Source: Methylobacterium brachiatum
GTDB taxonomy: Bacteria > Pseudomonadota > Alphaproteobacteria > Rhizobiales > Beijerinckiaceae
NCBI RefSeq assembly: GCF_020523825.1
Contig: NZ_JAJALK010000008.1
Span: 186,001-250,000, forward strand
Reading direction: 5' to 3'
DNA length: 64,000 bases
Position 1 is the first letter of the stretch; each line of letters starts with the position of its first letter. This document shows, piece after piece, positions 52,360 to 60,918 of this stretch. The position numbers and the translations under genes are program-made. The notes under the pieces were generated by a model. It was not told the DNA's origin. It was given only the letters and a program-made list of their open reading frames with translations, and did not search any database.

Positions 52360-52466
52360 CGGCGTTGCCCTCCGGCAAGACCGGTCTCGGCGCAGCGCTG
52401 CGCCCGTCTCGACGCGCTCGGCATGGGGCGTTTCCTTCCCGAATCAGCCGTTTGTTGCTTGCTGGC

Positions 52467-52507
52467 TAGTATGCAAGATATTGACACTTCGGCAATCCCG
52501 TATACGA
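52467..52507. promoter_or_regulatory. Paired GTATAC-type operators in the mad/mdc divergent region
   Basis: TAGTATGCAA (52467-52476; its reverse complement matches TTGTATACAA at 8 of 10 positions) and CCGTATACGA (52498-52507, with the perfect palindrome CGTATACG) have centres 31 bases apart, about three helical turns. The Acinetobacter malonate regulator MdcY, a GntR/FCD protein, is known from memory to bind ATTGTATACAAT. TTGACA at 52481-52486 and TACGAA at 52503-52508, spaced by 16, form a plausible mdc promoter that the second site overlaps. Confidence 0.6.
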
Positions 52508-52533
52508 AACCGTGATTGGAACGGGGTAGAAAA

Positions 52534-52565
52534 TGCGCAAACCGGGACCTACCCTGGTTTGCGCA
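52534..52565 (+). promoter_or_regulatory. Inverted repeat in the mdcA leader
   Basis: TGCGCAAACC (52534-52543) and GGTTTGCGCA (52556-52565) are perfect 10-bp inverted arms, extendable to 13 pairs with one G-T pair. The repeat lies just before the GAGGGGGA ribosome-binding site of mdcA. It could be a second operator or an mRNA hairpin that controls translation. Confidence 0.65.
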
Positions 52566-52584
52566 TACACGAGGGGGACGCCGG

Positions 52585-54231
52585 ATGACCCAGTGGCGCG
52601 GCGAACGAGAGGCGCGCGATGCCCGCATCGCGGCGGGGCGCGCCCATGCCGACGGCAAGGTGGTCCCGGCCGGGTCCGTGGTCGACCTGCTGGAGGCGGT
52701 GCTCCGCCCCGGTGACCGGGTCTGCCTGGAGGGCGACAACCAGAAGCAGGCGGATTGCCTGGCCAGGGGTCTCGCCGCCTGCGACCCGGGCAAGGTCCAC
52801 GACCTCCACATGGTCCAGTCGGGGATCGTGCTGCCGGAGCATCTCGACGTGTTCGAGACCGGCATCGCCAAGCGGCTCGACTATTCCTATTCCGGCCCGC
52901 AGGGCGCGCGCATCGCCAAGATGCTCTACGGCGGCCAGATCGAGCTCGGCGCGGTCCATACCTACCTCGAGCTGTTCGCCCGGTATTTCGTGGACCTCAC
53001 GCCCCACGTGGCGCTGATCGCCGGCGTCTCGGCCGACCGGGACGGCAACCTCTATACTGGCCCCAACACCGAAGACACGCCCACCGTCGTGGAGGCCACC
53101 GCCTTCAAGAACGGCGTGGTCATCGCCCAGGTGAACCAGATCGTCGACCAGGTCCCGCGGGTCGACATCCCGGGCGACCGGGTCGACTTCGTGGTCGAGG
53201 CCGACACGCCGTTCTACGTGGAGCCGCTGTTCACCCGCGACCCGGCGGCGATGACCGAGACCCAGATCCTGATCGCCATGATGGCGATCAAGGGGATCTA
53301 TGCTGAGTACGGCATCCGCCGGCTCAACCACGGGATCGGCTTCGGCACGGCGGCGATCGAGCTGCTGCTGCCGACCTACGGCGAGAAGCTCGGGCTCAAG
53401 GGCCAGATCTGCACCCATTGGGCGCTCAACCCGCACCCGACCCTGATTCCCGCGATCGAATCCGGCTGGGTCCAGCAGGTGCACTGCTTCGGCTCGGAAG
53501 TCGGCATGGACCGCTACATCCGGGCGCGGCCGGACATCTTCTTCACCGGGGCGGACGGGTCCCTGCGTTCCAACCGTGCGTTCTGCCAGACGGCCGGCCT
53601 CTACGCCTGCGACATGTTCATCGGCGCGACGCTGCAGATCGACCTGATGGGCCATTCCTCGACGATCACGCAGTCGCGGGTGGCGGGCTTCGGCGGCGCG
53701 CCCAACATGGGTTCGGACCCGCATGGCCGCCGACACCCGTCCGATGCCTGGATGAAGGCCGGCCGCGAAGGTCAGGTCGTCGGCGACCCCGCGCTGATGC
53801 GCGGCCGCAAGCTGGTGGTGCAACTGGTCGAGACCTTCGGGGAGAAGCTGGTGCCGACCTTCGTAGAGAAGCTCGATGCCCTGGAGCTGGCGAAAAAGAT
53901 TGGGCTCGAGCTGGCGCCGGTGATGATCTACGCCGACGACGTCACCCACATCGTCACCGAGGAGGGCATCGCCAACCTCCTGCTCTGCCGCGACGCGGAC
54001 GAGCGCGAGCAGGCGATCCGAGGGGTGGCCGGCTACACCGATGTCGGCCGCGGCCGGGACCGGGCCAAGGTCGAGGAGCTGCGCGCCCGCGGCGTGATCC
54101 GCCGGCCCGAGGATCTGGGCATCGAGCCCCTCGATGCCGACCGGGCGCTGCTCGCCGCCAAGTCGATCAAGGATCTGGTCCACTGGTCGGGGGGCCTCTA
54201 CGAGCCGCCGGCGAAGTTCCGGAACTGGTAG
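52585..54231 (+). CDS. mdcA: Malonate decarboxylase alpha subunit (acetyl-S-ACP:malonate ACP transferase)
   Basis: MdcA exchanges acetyl for malonyl on the acyl-carrier subunit. The 548-residue protein has a CoA-transferase-like fold with GVSADRDGNLYTGPNTED near 150, the HGIGFGTAAIELLLPTYG segment and GHSSTITQSRVAGFGGAPN near 370. ATG 52585 follows GAGGGGGA; the frame from 52516 crosses the inverted repeat and is rejected. It is the first gene of the mdc operon and divergent from madL. Confidence 0.95.
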   Translation: MTQWRGEREARDARIAAGRAHADGKVVPAGSVVDLLEAVLRPGDRVCLEGDNQKQADCLARGLAACDPGKVHDLHMVQSGIVLPEHLDVFETGIAKRLDYSYSGPQGARIAKMLYGGQIELGAVHTYLELFARYFVDLTPHVALIAGVSADRDGNLYTGPNTEDTPTVVEATAFKNGVVIAQVNQIVDQVPRVDIPGDRVDFVVEADTPFYVEPLFTRDPAAMTETQILIAMMAIKGIYAEYGIRRLNHGIGFGTAAIELLLPTYGEKLGLKGQICTHWALNPHPTLIPAIESGWVQQVHCFGSEVGMDRYIRARPDIFFTGADGSLRSNRAFCQTAGLYACDMFIGATLQIDLMGHSSTITQSRVAGFGGAPNMGSDPHGRRHPSDAWMKAGREGQVVGDPALMRGRKLVVQLVETFGEKLVPTFVEKLDALELAKKIGLELAPVMIYADDVTHIVTEEGIANLLLCRDADEREQAIRGVAGYTDVGRGRDRAKVEELRARGVIRRPEDLGIEPLDADRALLAAKSIKDLVHWSGGLYEPPAKFRNW

Positions 54232-54266
54232 GGACGCGCGTTGAACCGGGCCTCTCCCACCCGCGC

Positions 54267-54389
54267 CCTCATCCTGAGGTGCCGGGCGACCGTAGGTCGG
54301 CCGGCCTCGAAGGAGGCCTTCAGGAGCCGCCGAGATCACTGGACGCCTCCTTCGAGGCCTCCGCTCCGCTTCGGCACCTCAGGATGAGG
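54267..54389. repeat. CTCATCCTGAGG-family palindromic repeat, copy 4, between mdcA and mdcC
   Basis: CCTCATCCTGAGGTGCC and GGCACCTCAGGATGAGG are perfect 17-bp outer arms, with inner arms GCCTCGAAGGAGGC and GCCTCCTTCGAGGC. It fills most of the 199-base gap where mdcB is found in typical mdc operons. Confidence 0.85.
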
Positions 54390-54430
54390 TGTTCTGTTTG
54401 GATGACGGGACGTCCGGCGAGGAACCGACC

Positions 54431-54739
54431 ATGGAATCCCTGACCTTTCGCCACACGACGAAGAAACCGCTGCCCGGCTCGGTGCCGAATGCCATCACGG
54501 GCGTGGTGGCCTCGGGCAACCTCGAGATCCTGCTGGAGCGGGTGTTGCCGCCGGATGCCTGCGAGGTCGCGATCGAGACGCCGATCGCCGGCTACGGCGC
54601 CGTCTGGGAGGCGGTGGTGGCGGATTTCGTCGCCCGGGCCCAGCCCGGCGGCCTGCGCATCAGCATCAACGACGGCGGCGCCCGTCCCGACACCGTGTCC
54701 CTGCGCCTGCTTCAGGGCGCCCGGCTGATGGAGGCCTGA
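54431..54739 (+). CDS. mdcC: Malonate decarboxylase acyl carrier protein (delta subunit)
   Basis: The 102-residue protein is the carrier whose serine binds the phosphoribosyl-dephospho-CoA arm. Ser28 in VVASGNLEILLE is at the position of the attachment serine in the family. The C-terminal GGLRISINDGGARPDTVSLR is conserved. The ATG at 54431 is the family's normal start. Its stop is two bases before mdcD. Confidence 0.93.
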   Translation: MESLTFRHTTKKPLPGSVPNAITGVVASGNLEILLERVLPPDACEVAIETPIAGYGAVWEAVVADFVARAQPGGLRISINDGGARPDTVSLRLLQGARLMEA

Positions 54740-54741
54740 CC

Positions 54742-55671
54742 ATGGCTGGCGCGCACGCCGCGAGCACCGATCCCGACGCCCTGAGCTGGTACGAGGCCAC
54801 GGCCCGTCAGCGCGTGGTGGCGCTGGCCGATCCCGGCAGTTTCCGGGAGTTCCTGCCCCCGACCGAGCGGCGCATGAGCCCGCATCTGCCGCTGTTCGAC
54901 CTGCCGCGCGCGTTCGACGACGGCATCGTGGTCGGCCGGGCCAAGCTCGACGGCAAGACCGTGCTCGTGGCCGCCCAGGAGGGCCGGTTCATGGGCGGCG
55001 CCTTCGGGGAGATCCACGGCGCGAAGCTCGTCGGCCTGCTGCGCGCCGCGCTCACCCTGAAGCCGGCGGCCGCGCTGATCCTGTTCGACACCGGCGGCGT
55101 CAGGCTGCAGGAGGCCAATGCCGGCGAGACCGCCATCGCCGAGACCATGCGGGCGATCGTCGACGTTCGGGCGGCCGGCATCCCGGTGATCGGGCTGATC
55201 GGCGGCCGGGCCGGCTGCTACGGCGGCGGCGGCCTGATCGCCGGCACCTGCTCGCGGCTCGCCGTCTCCGAGGGCGGCCGGATCTCGGTCTCGGGCCCCG
55301 AGGTGATCGAGACCAACAAGGGCGCGGAAGAGTTCGATTCCCGCGATCGGGCGCTGGTCTGGCGGACCATGGGCGGCAAGCACCGCCGGCTGATCGGCGG
55401 GGCCGACGCCTTCTGCGCCGACAGCGTCTCGGCCTTCCGCGAAGCCGCCCTGGACCTGATCGGCCGGGCGCCCGCCTTCGACCTCGCCACGCTCGAGGCG
55501 GAGCAGGCGCGCCTCGAATCGCGCCTCGCACGCTTCGGCGATTGCCGGGACGCCACGGATGTCTGGGCCCGGCTCGGCGTCAACGACCCGGACGCGGTGC
55601 CCGCCATGGACACGCGCGCCTTCGACGAGACCGTGGCCCGCGTGCGGGAGGCTGACCATGACGCTCGCTGA
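54742..55671 (+). CDS. mdcD: Malonate decarboxylase beta subunit (biotin-independent)
   Basis: MdcD and MdcE form the carboxyltransferase-like decarboxylase that converts malonyl-ACP to acetyl-ACP and CO2. The 309-residue protein has a crotonase-like fold with FDTGGVRLQEANAGE (near 117), GGRAGCYGGGGLIAGTC and SVSGPEVIETNKGAEEFDSR, which line the active site. No biotin protein is encoded, consistent with the biotin-independent type. Confidence 0.95.
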   Translation: MAGAHAASTDPDALSWYEATARQRVVALADPGSFREFLPPTERRMSPHLPLFDLPRAFDDGIVVGRAKLDGKTVLVAAQEGRFMGGAFGEIHGAKLVGLLRAALTLKPAAALILFDTGGVRLQEANAGETAIAETMRAIVDVRAAGIPVIGLIGGRAGCYGGGGLIAGTCSRLAVSEGGRISVSGPEVIETNKGAEEFDSRDRALVWRTMGGKHRRLIGGADAFCADSVSAFREAALDLIGRAPAFDLATLEAEQARLESRLARFGDCRDATDVWARLGVNDPDAVPAMDTRAFDETVARVREADHDAR

Positions 55672-56374
55672 GATCCTGGCCGGGCTGTTTCCGCAGGGCC
55701 ATTCCGTCAGCGTGCGCGACGGCCTCGTCACCGGGGGCGGCGCGTTCGCGGACGGGACCCTTCATGTCGTGGGGGTCGACGGCGACACGCCCCTCGGGGT
55801 CGATGGGGCGCTCGTCCTGTCCCGCGCCGTGCTCGACGCGGTGCGGGCCGGCGATAGGGCGCCGATCCTGGTGGTGGTTGATTCCGACAGCCAGCGCATG
55901 AGCCGGCGCGACGAGCTCCTGGGGCTCAACGAGTGCCTCGCCCATCTCGCCAAGGCGCTGCTGCTCGCGGACCGCTCCGGCCACCCGACCATCGGGCTGA
56001 TCTACGGCCATTCCGCCGCCGGCGCCTTCATCGCCACCGCGCTGGCGACGAGAGTGCTCGCCGCGTTGCCGGGCGCCAACCCGAGCGTGATGGACCTGCC
56101 GTCCGTGGCGAAGGTGACCAAGCTGCCCCTCGACAAGCTCCAGGAGATGGCGAAGTCGACGCCGGTCTTCGCCCCCGGGATCGACAACATGGTGGCGACC
56201 GGGGCGGTCCACGTCGTGCTGGATCCGGCCAAGCCGCTCGACGGCCAGATCCGCGACCTGATCACCAACCTCCAGCCCGGCGACGACCGCGACCGCCTCG
56301 GCGAGGAGCGCGGCGGCCGGCCGGTGGCGCGGGGGATCAGCGCGGCGGTGATCGCCCAGGCCGGGCGCGGATAG
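55658..56374 (+). CDS. mdcE: Malonate decarboxylase gamma subunit
   Basis: The 238-residue partner of MdcD has VVVDSDSQRMSRRDELLGLN, LIYGHSAAGAFIATAL and PSVAKVTKLPLDKL. ATG 55658 overlaps the mdcD end by 14 bases, indicating coupled translation. It completes the decarboxylase core. An 86-bp palindromic repeat follows before mdcG. Confidence 0.94.
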   Translation: MTLAEILAGLFPQGHSVSVRDGLVTGGGAFADGTLHVVGVDGDTPLGVDGALVLSRAVLDAVRAGDRAPILVVVDSDSQRMSRRDELLGLNECLAHLAKALLLADRSGHPTIGLIYGHSAAGAFIATALATRVLAALPGANPSVMDLPSVAKVTKLPLDKLQEMAKSTPVFAPGIDNMVATGAVHVVLDPAKPLDGQIRDLITNLQPGDDRDRLGEERGGRPVARGISAAVIAQAGRG

Positions 56375-56387
56375 CACCCGCACCCGT

Positions 56388-56473
56388 CATTGCGAGGGCA
56401 GCGAAGCAACCCAGCGATGCGCTCCGTCTCGAGAGCGCGCGCTGCCCTGGGTTGCTTCGCTGCCCTCGCCATG
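56388..56473. repeat. CATTGCG-family palindromic repeat, copy 2, between mdcE and mdcG
   Basis: Near-perfect 27-bp outer arms (CATTGCGAGGGCAGCGAAGC continuing to AACCCAG, and the complement ending CCTCGCCATG, with one mismatch) enclose CGATGCGCTCCGTCTCGAGA. It shares ends, size and the CCAGCGATGCGCT segment with the copy at 29996. It interrupts the mdc operon without breaking a gene. Confidence 0.85.
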
Positions 56474-56497
56474 ACCGAACGGGAGGCTGAAGATCGT

Positions 56498-57223
56498 ATG
56501 TCCCGGCGCCCCAGGAAACGATCGCGGATGGGACAGATGCCTCACCCAACCATCGAGCCCCACCGGCCCGACACCGTCACCCGGCAGGACCTCGTCCGCG
56601 CCGATCCCGACGCCTGGGCGTCGTGGCTCCGCACCCGGGAGGATCTCGCGGGCGTGCCGCATCTCGCCGGCTGGGCCGAGGCGGGCCGGCCGTTGATCGT
56701 CCGCCGCCGGGTGCCGGGGGAGGGCGCCGCGGCGGTGCCGCTCGGCCTGCCGCTGCCGCCCGCCGACGGCAAGCGCCGGATCGGGCTCGCCCTGCCGGCC
56801 GAGCACCTCGCCCGCCTCGACGGCCCGAGCCTGGCGGAGGCCGCGGCCCATGCCCCCGCCGCCTGGCAGGCGACGATCGCGGCTATTGTCGCGCTCGGCG
56901 AGCGCTACGGCCTGAACCCGCGCCCGTTCGGCGGCCTGCTGTGGCAGGCGGTGACCGGGCTCACCTACCTGAATGCCGCCTCCGACCTCGACCTGCTCTG
57001 GCCCTGCCAGGAACCGGTATCGATCGGCCTGCTCGACGAGCTCGCCACCATCGCGGTGACCGCCCCGATGCGTCTCGACGGCGAGATCCTTCTGCCGGAC
57101 GGGACCGGCCTGCACTGGCGCGAGGTGCGCGACGCGCCCGAGGGCGGGACCGTGCTGGCCAAGGGCCTGGACGGCCTGGCGATGCGCCCGGCCGCCGGGC
57201 TCCGAACCCGGGAGCCCGCATGA
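56498..57223 (+). CDS. mdcG: Malonate decarboxylase holo-ACP synthase
   Basis: MdcG attaches the triphosphoribosyl-dephospho-CoA prosthetic group to MdcC. The protein (241 residues from ATG 56498) has ARADPDAWASWL-like N-terminal helices (here VRADPDAWASWL), PLIVRRRVPG, LNPRPFGGLLWQAVTGLTYL and SDLDLLW (with the nucleotidyltransferase Asp pair). GGGAGG lies 11 bases before ATG 56498; ATG 56528 and 56537 are also possible. Its substrate is made by MdcB, which is not in the window. Confidence 0.88.
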   Translation: MSRRPRKRSRMGQMPHPTIEPHRPDTVTRQDLVRADPDAWASWLRTREDLAGVPHLAGWAEAGRPLIVRRRVPGEGAAAVPLGLPLPPADGKRRIGLALPAEHLARLDGPSLAEAAAHAPAAWQATIAAIVALGERYGLNPRPFGGLLWQAVTGLTYLNAASDLDLLWPCQEPVSIGLLDELATIAVTAPMRLDGEILLPDGTGLHWREVRDAPEGGTVLAKGLDGLAMRPAAGLRTREPA

Positions 57224-58140
57224 GCGTCGCGATCCTGCTTTCCGGCCAGGGCGGCCAGCATCCGGGGATGTTCGACCTCACCGCCGACCATCCCGCGGCG
57301 CAGGCGGTGTTTTCCGCCGCGGCGCCGCTCCTCGGCGGCACCGATCCGCGCGACCTCGCCCGGAGCGGCGGCGACGCGCTCCACGCCAACCGGGCCGGCC
57401 AGATTCTGTGCTGCACCGCCGCGCTCGCCGCCTGGCGGGCGTTGGGCTTCACCGGCCGGGCCATCGTGGCCGGCTACAGCATCGGCGACCTCGCCGCCTG
57501 GGGCGTCGCCGGGCGGATTGCCGATGCCGACATCCTCGCCCTAGCCGCCCGCCGGGCCGAGTCCATGGACGCCGCCTTGGGGGAGGGGTTCGGCCTCGCC
57601 GGGATCCGGGGCCTCACCTGCGACGCGCTCGACGCCCTGGCCCTCCGGCACCGCTGTCACCTCGCCATCCGCAACGCCGCCGACAGCTTCGTGGTCGGGG
57701 GTCGGCGCGACGCCCTCGACGCCCTGTGCCGGGACGCCGCCGCGGCCGGAGCGCAGCGGGCAATCCTGCTGGCCGTCCATACGCCCTCGCACACGCCGCT
57801 GCTGGCGGAAGCGAGCGAGGCCTTCCGGGACGCACTCGCCACTGTCACCCTGCGCCGCCCACCTGCCGGAGCCCCCCGCCTGGTCAGCGGGCTCGACGGC
57901 ACCACGATCTTCCGGCCCGAGGACGGCCTCGACAAGCTCGCCCGCCAGATCTCCCACACAATCGACTGGGCCGCCTGCCTCGACGCCTGCCAGGAATACG
58001 GCGCCGACCGGGTCCTAGAGCTCGGCCCCGGCCACGCCCTGGCGACGATGGCGCGCACGGCGCTGCCCGATGCCCGGATCCACGCGCTCGAAGAGTTCCG
58101 CTCGGTCGATGGCGTCACGGCCTGGCTCATCCAACCCTAG
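57220..58140 (+). CDS. mdcH: Malonate decarboxylase malonyl-CoA:ACP transferase (epsilon subunit)
   Basis: MdcH charges the carrier with malonyl from malonyl-CoA to start the cycle. The 306-residue protein has a FabD-like fold: LLSGQGGQHPGMFDL, the nucleophile Ser87 in GYSIGD (GHSxG in FabD, so the His is Tyr here), and catalytic His191 in HTPSHTPLL. The start ATG overlaps the mdcG stop (ATGA). It ends the mdc operon. Confidence 0.93.
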   Translation: MSVAILLSGQGGQHPGMFDLTADHPAAQAVFSAAAPLLGGTDPRDLARSGGDALHANRAGQILCCTAALAAWRALGFTGRAIVAGYSIGDLAAWGVAGRIADADILALAARRAESMDAALGEGFGLAGIRGLTCDALDALALRHRCHLAIRNAADSFVVGGRRDALDALCRDAAAAGAQRAILLAVHTPSHTPLLAEASEAFRDALATVTLRRPPAGAPRLVSGLDGTTIFRPEDGLDKLARQISHTIDWAACLDACQEYGADRVLELGPGHALATMARTALPDARIHALEEFRSVDGVTAWLIQP

Positions 58141-58304
58141 GGCGTGTGCGGGGGCTCGTCCGAGGCCGCGCAATTCTTCGCGGGAACGGGCAAGGCCGCG
58201 CCGGATCTCGCCGCTCCGCGAAGGCGATGCGCGTTCCGGGCCCGCCTTGACGCGAAGGCCGCCGCGGTCGTAGCAGCCGGGCAGCAACGGGACGGGACGG
58301 TTTC

Positions 58305-59288
58305 ATGACGGGCAAGCGCGCGCTGATCACGGGGGTTACGGGCCAGGACGGCGCGTATCTGGCGCAGCTGCTGCTGCAGAAGGGCTACACGGTCACCGGG
58401 ATCGTGCGCCGCTCCAGCCATGCCGGGGTGTTCGACCACAGGTTGAAGTGGCTCGGTATCCTCGACGATGTCGAGCTGGTCGACGGCAACCTGCTGGACC
58501 AGTCCGCGCTGCTGCGCATCGTCCAGACCGCCAAGCCCGACGAGATCTACAACCTCGCCGCCCAGTCCTTCGTGACTTCGTCCTGGCAGCAGCCGCTGCT
58601 CACCGGGCAGGTGACGGGCCTCGGCGCCGTGCACATGCTCGAATGCCTGCGCTCGGTCGCCCCCCAGGCCCGGTACTACCAGGCCTCGACCTCCGAGATG
58701 TTCGGCCTGATCCAGGAGGCGCAGCAGAGCGAGACGACGCCGTTCTACCCGCGCTCGCCCTACGGCGTGGCCAAGCTCTACGCGCACTGGATGACGATCA
58801 ACTACCGGGAGAGCTTCGGGCTGCACGCCTCGAACGGCATCCTGTTCAACCACGAGAGCCCGCTGCGCGGCGTCGAGTTCGTCACCCGCAAGGTCACGGA
58901 CGCGGTGGCGCGGATCAAGCTCGGCAAGCAGAAGGAGCTGCGGCTGGGCAACATCGACGCCAAGCGCGACTGGGGCCACGCCCGGGACTACGTGCAGGCG
59001 ATGTGGCTGATGCTGCAGCAGGACAAGCCGGACGATTACGTGATCGCCACCGGCCGGACCACGACGGTGCGGGACATGTGCGTGATCGCGTTCAAGCATG
59101 TCGGGCTGAACATCGACGACCACCTGGTGATCGACCCGGCCTTCTTCCGGCCGGCGGAGGTGGAGGTGCTGCTGGGCAACCCGGCCAAGGCCAAGGCGAC
59201 CTTCGGCTGGGAGGCGCAGACCAGCCTCGAGTCGCTGATCACCGAGATGGTCGACGCCGACATCAAGCGTCTCAGCGCCAACGCCTGA
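58305..59288 (+). CDS. GDP-mannose 4,6-dehydratase-like NDP-sugar dehydratase
   Basis: The 327-residue SDR-family enzyme has the nucleotide loop GVTGQDG (10-16), QASTSEMFG near 127-134 (catalytic Thr/Ser and Glu), and the Tyr153-Lys157 pair in YGVAK. The segment FNHESPLRGVEFVTRKV matches GDP-mannose 4,6-dehydratase rather than UDP-sugar epimerases. It makes GDP-4-keto-6-deoxymannose for deoxy-sugar synthesis of surface glycans. No reductase or glycosyltransferase genes are adjacent, so the end product is unknown. Confidence 0.9.
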   Translation: MTGKRALITGVTGQDGAYLAQLLLQKGYTVTGIVRRSSHAGVFDHRLKWLGILDDVELVDGNLLDQSALLRIVQTAKPDEIYNLAAQSFVTSSWQQPLLTGQVTGLGAVHMLECLRSVAPQARYYQASTSEMFGLIQEAQQSETTPFYPRSPYGVAKLYAHWMTINYRESFGLHASNGILFNHESPLRGVEFVTRKVTDAVARIKLGKQKELRLGNIDAKRDWGHARDYVQAMWLMLQQDKPDDYVIATGRTTTVRDMCVIAFKHVGLNIDDHLVIDPAFFRPAEVEVLLGNPAKAKATFGWEAQTSLESLITEMVDADIKRLSANA

Positions 59289-59367
59289 GCGGCCCTGCGC
59301 CGGCCGGTCTCGTCACCGGCCGGATTTCGGCTCATACCGCGCGCATCATTCGCGAGAGAGGCGCGCC

Positions 59368-60849
59368 GTGAAAACCTATCAGCTCTACATCGACGGCCAG
59401 GACGTCGATCCGGTCGAGGGTTCGTGGTTCGAGTCCATCGACCCCTACCGGGGCGAGCCCTGGGCCAGGATCCCGCGCGCCTCCAAGGCCGATGTCGACA
59501 AGGCGGTCGCCGCCGCCAAGCGCGCCATGTGGGACGGCCCCTGGGCCACCATGACCGCTTCGGCCCGCGGCAAGGTCCTGCGCCGGATCGGCGACCTCGT
59601 GGAACGCGAGGCGAAGGCCCTCGCAGAGGTCGAGGTCCGCGACAACGGCAAGTTGTTCGCCGAGATGTACGGCCAGACCCGCTACCAGCCGGAATGGTGG
59701 TGGTACTATGCCGGTCTCGCCGACAAGGTCGAGGGCGCTCAAGTGCCGATCGACAAGCCGGAGACCTTCGCGTTCACCCGGCATGAGCCGGTAGGCGTGG
59801 TCGGGGCGCTCACCGCCTGGAACTCGCCGCTGCTGTTCGTGGCTTGGAAATGCGCCCCCGCGCTCGCGGCCGGCTGTGCCGTGGTGGTCAAGCCGTCGGA
59901 ATTCGCCTCCGCCAGCACCCTGGAATTCGCCCGCCTGACCAAGGAAGCCGGGCTCCCGGACGGGATGTTCAACGTCGTCACCGGCTACGGCGGCGAGGCG
60001 GGCAGCGCCATCGTCGAGCACCCGGACGTCGCAAAGATCACCTTCACGGGCTCGGATGTCACCGGCGCGAAGGTCTACGAGGCGGCCGCGCGCCAGATCA
60101 AGCGCGTGTCGCTCGAGCTCGGCGGCAAGTCGCCCAACATCGTGTTCGCCGATGCCGACCTGAAGGCGGCCGCCGCGGGCGCGATCTCGGGCATCTTCGC
60201 GGCCACCGGCCAGACCTGCATCGCCGGGTCCCGCCTGCTCGTGCAGAACAGCATCCGCGAGGAATTCGTCGCCCGGTTGATCGAGTTGGCCCGCACGGCC
60301 AAGCTCGGCGACCCGATGCAGGCGGACACCAATATCGGGCCGATCACCACGCCGCCGCAATACACCAAGGTGCTGGACTACATCGCGCTCGCCAAGAGCG
60401 AGGGCGCGCGCTGCGTGCTCGGCGGCAATCCTGCGTCCGGTCCCGGCGTGATCGGCGGCCAGTTCGTCGAGCCGACGATCTTCACCGGGGTCACCAACGA
60501 CATGCGCATCGCGCAGGAGGAGGTGTTCGGCCCGGTCCTGTCGATCATCGGGTTCGAGGACGAGGCCGAGGCGCTCAAGCTCGGCAACGACGTGATCTAC
60601 GGGCTCGCGGCCGGCGTCTGGACCCAGGATATCGGCCGGGCTCTGCGCATGTCGAAGGGCCTGCGCGCCGGCACGGTCTGGGTGAACACCTACCGGGCCG
60701 TCAGTTACATGATGCCGTTCGGCGGCATGAAGCGGTCCGGCATCGGCCGCGAGAGCGGCATCGAGTCGATCCGCGAGTATCTGGAGACCAAGAGCGTCTG
60801 GATCTCCACCAGCCGCGACACGCCCGAGAACCCGTTCGTGATGCGGTAG
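59368..60849 (+). CDS. NAD(P)-dependent aldehyde dehydrogenase, second copy
   Basis: The 493-residue enzyme has SLELGGKSPNIVF and catalytic Cys284 in GQTCIAGSR, with cofactor-side LTAWNSPLLFVAWK. It lacks the Cys-Thr-Cys pattern of the copy at 37509, so it belongs to another subgroup, closer to betaine or short-chain semialdehyde dehydrogenases. The real substrate cannot be read. It follows the dehydratase gene by 79 bases and converges on a binding-protein gene. Confidence 0.89.
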   Translation: MKTYQLYIDGQDVDPVEGSWFESIDPYRGEPWARIPRASKADVDKAVAAAKRAMWDGPWATMTASARGKVLRRIGDLVEREAKALAEVEVRDNGKLFAEMYGQTRYQPEWWWYYAGLADKVEGAQVPIDKPETFAFTRHEPVGVVGALTAWNSPLLFVAWKCAPALAAGCAVVVKPSEFASASTLEFARLTKEAGLPDGMFNVVTGYGGEAGSAIVEHPDVAKITFTGSDVTGAKVYEAAARQIKRVSLELGGKSPNIVFADADLKAAAAGAISGIFAATGQTCIAGSRLLVQNSIREEFVARLIELARTAKLGDPMQADTNIGPITTPPQYTKVLDYIALAKSEGARCVLGGNPASGPGVIGGQFVEPTIFTGVTNDMRIAQEEVFGPVLSIIGFEDEAEALKLGNDVIYGLAAGVWTQDIGRALRMSKGLRAGTVWVNTYRAVSYMMPFGGMKRSGIGRESGIESIREYLETKSVWISTSRDTPENPFVMR

Positions 60850-60918
60850 GGCTCTTAAGCCGCTTCGGCGGCAGCAATCTCGGCGCAGCGGTTTTTGGCC
60901 CCTGCGCCGGGGAAGCGC

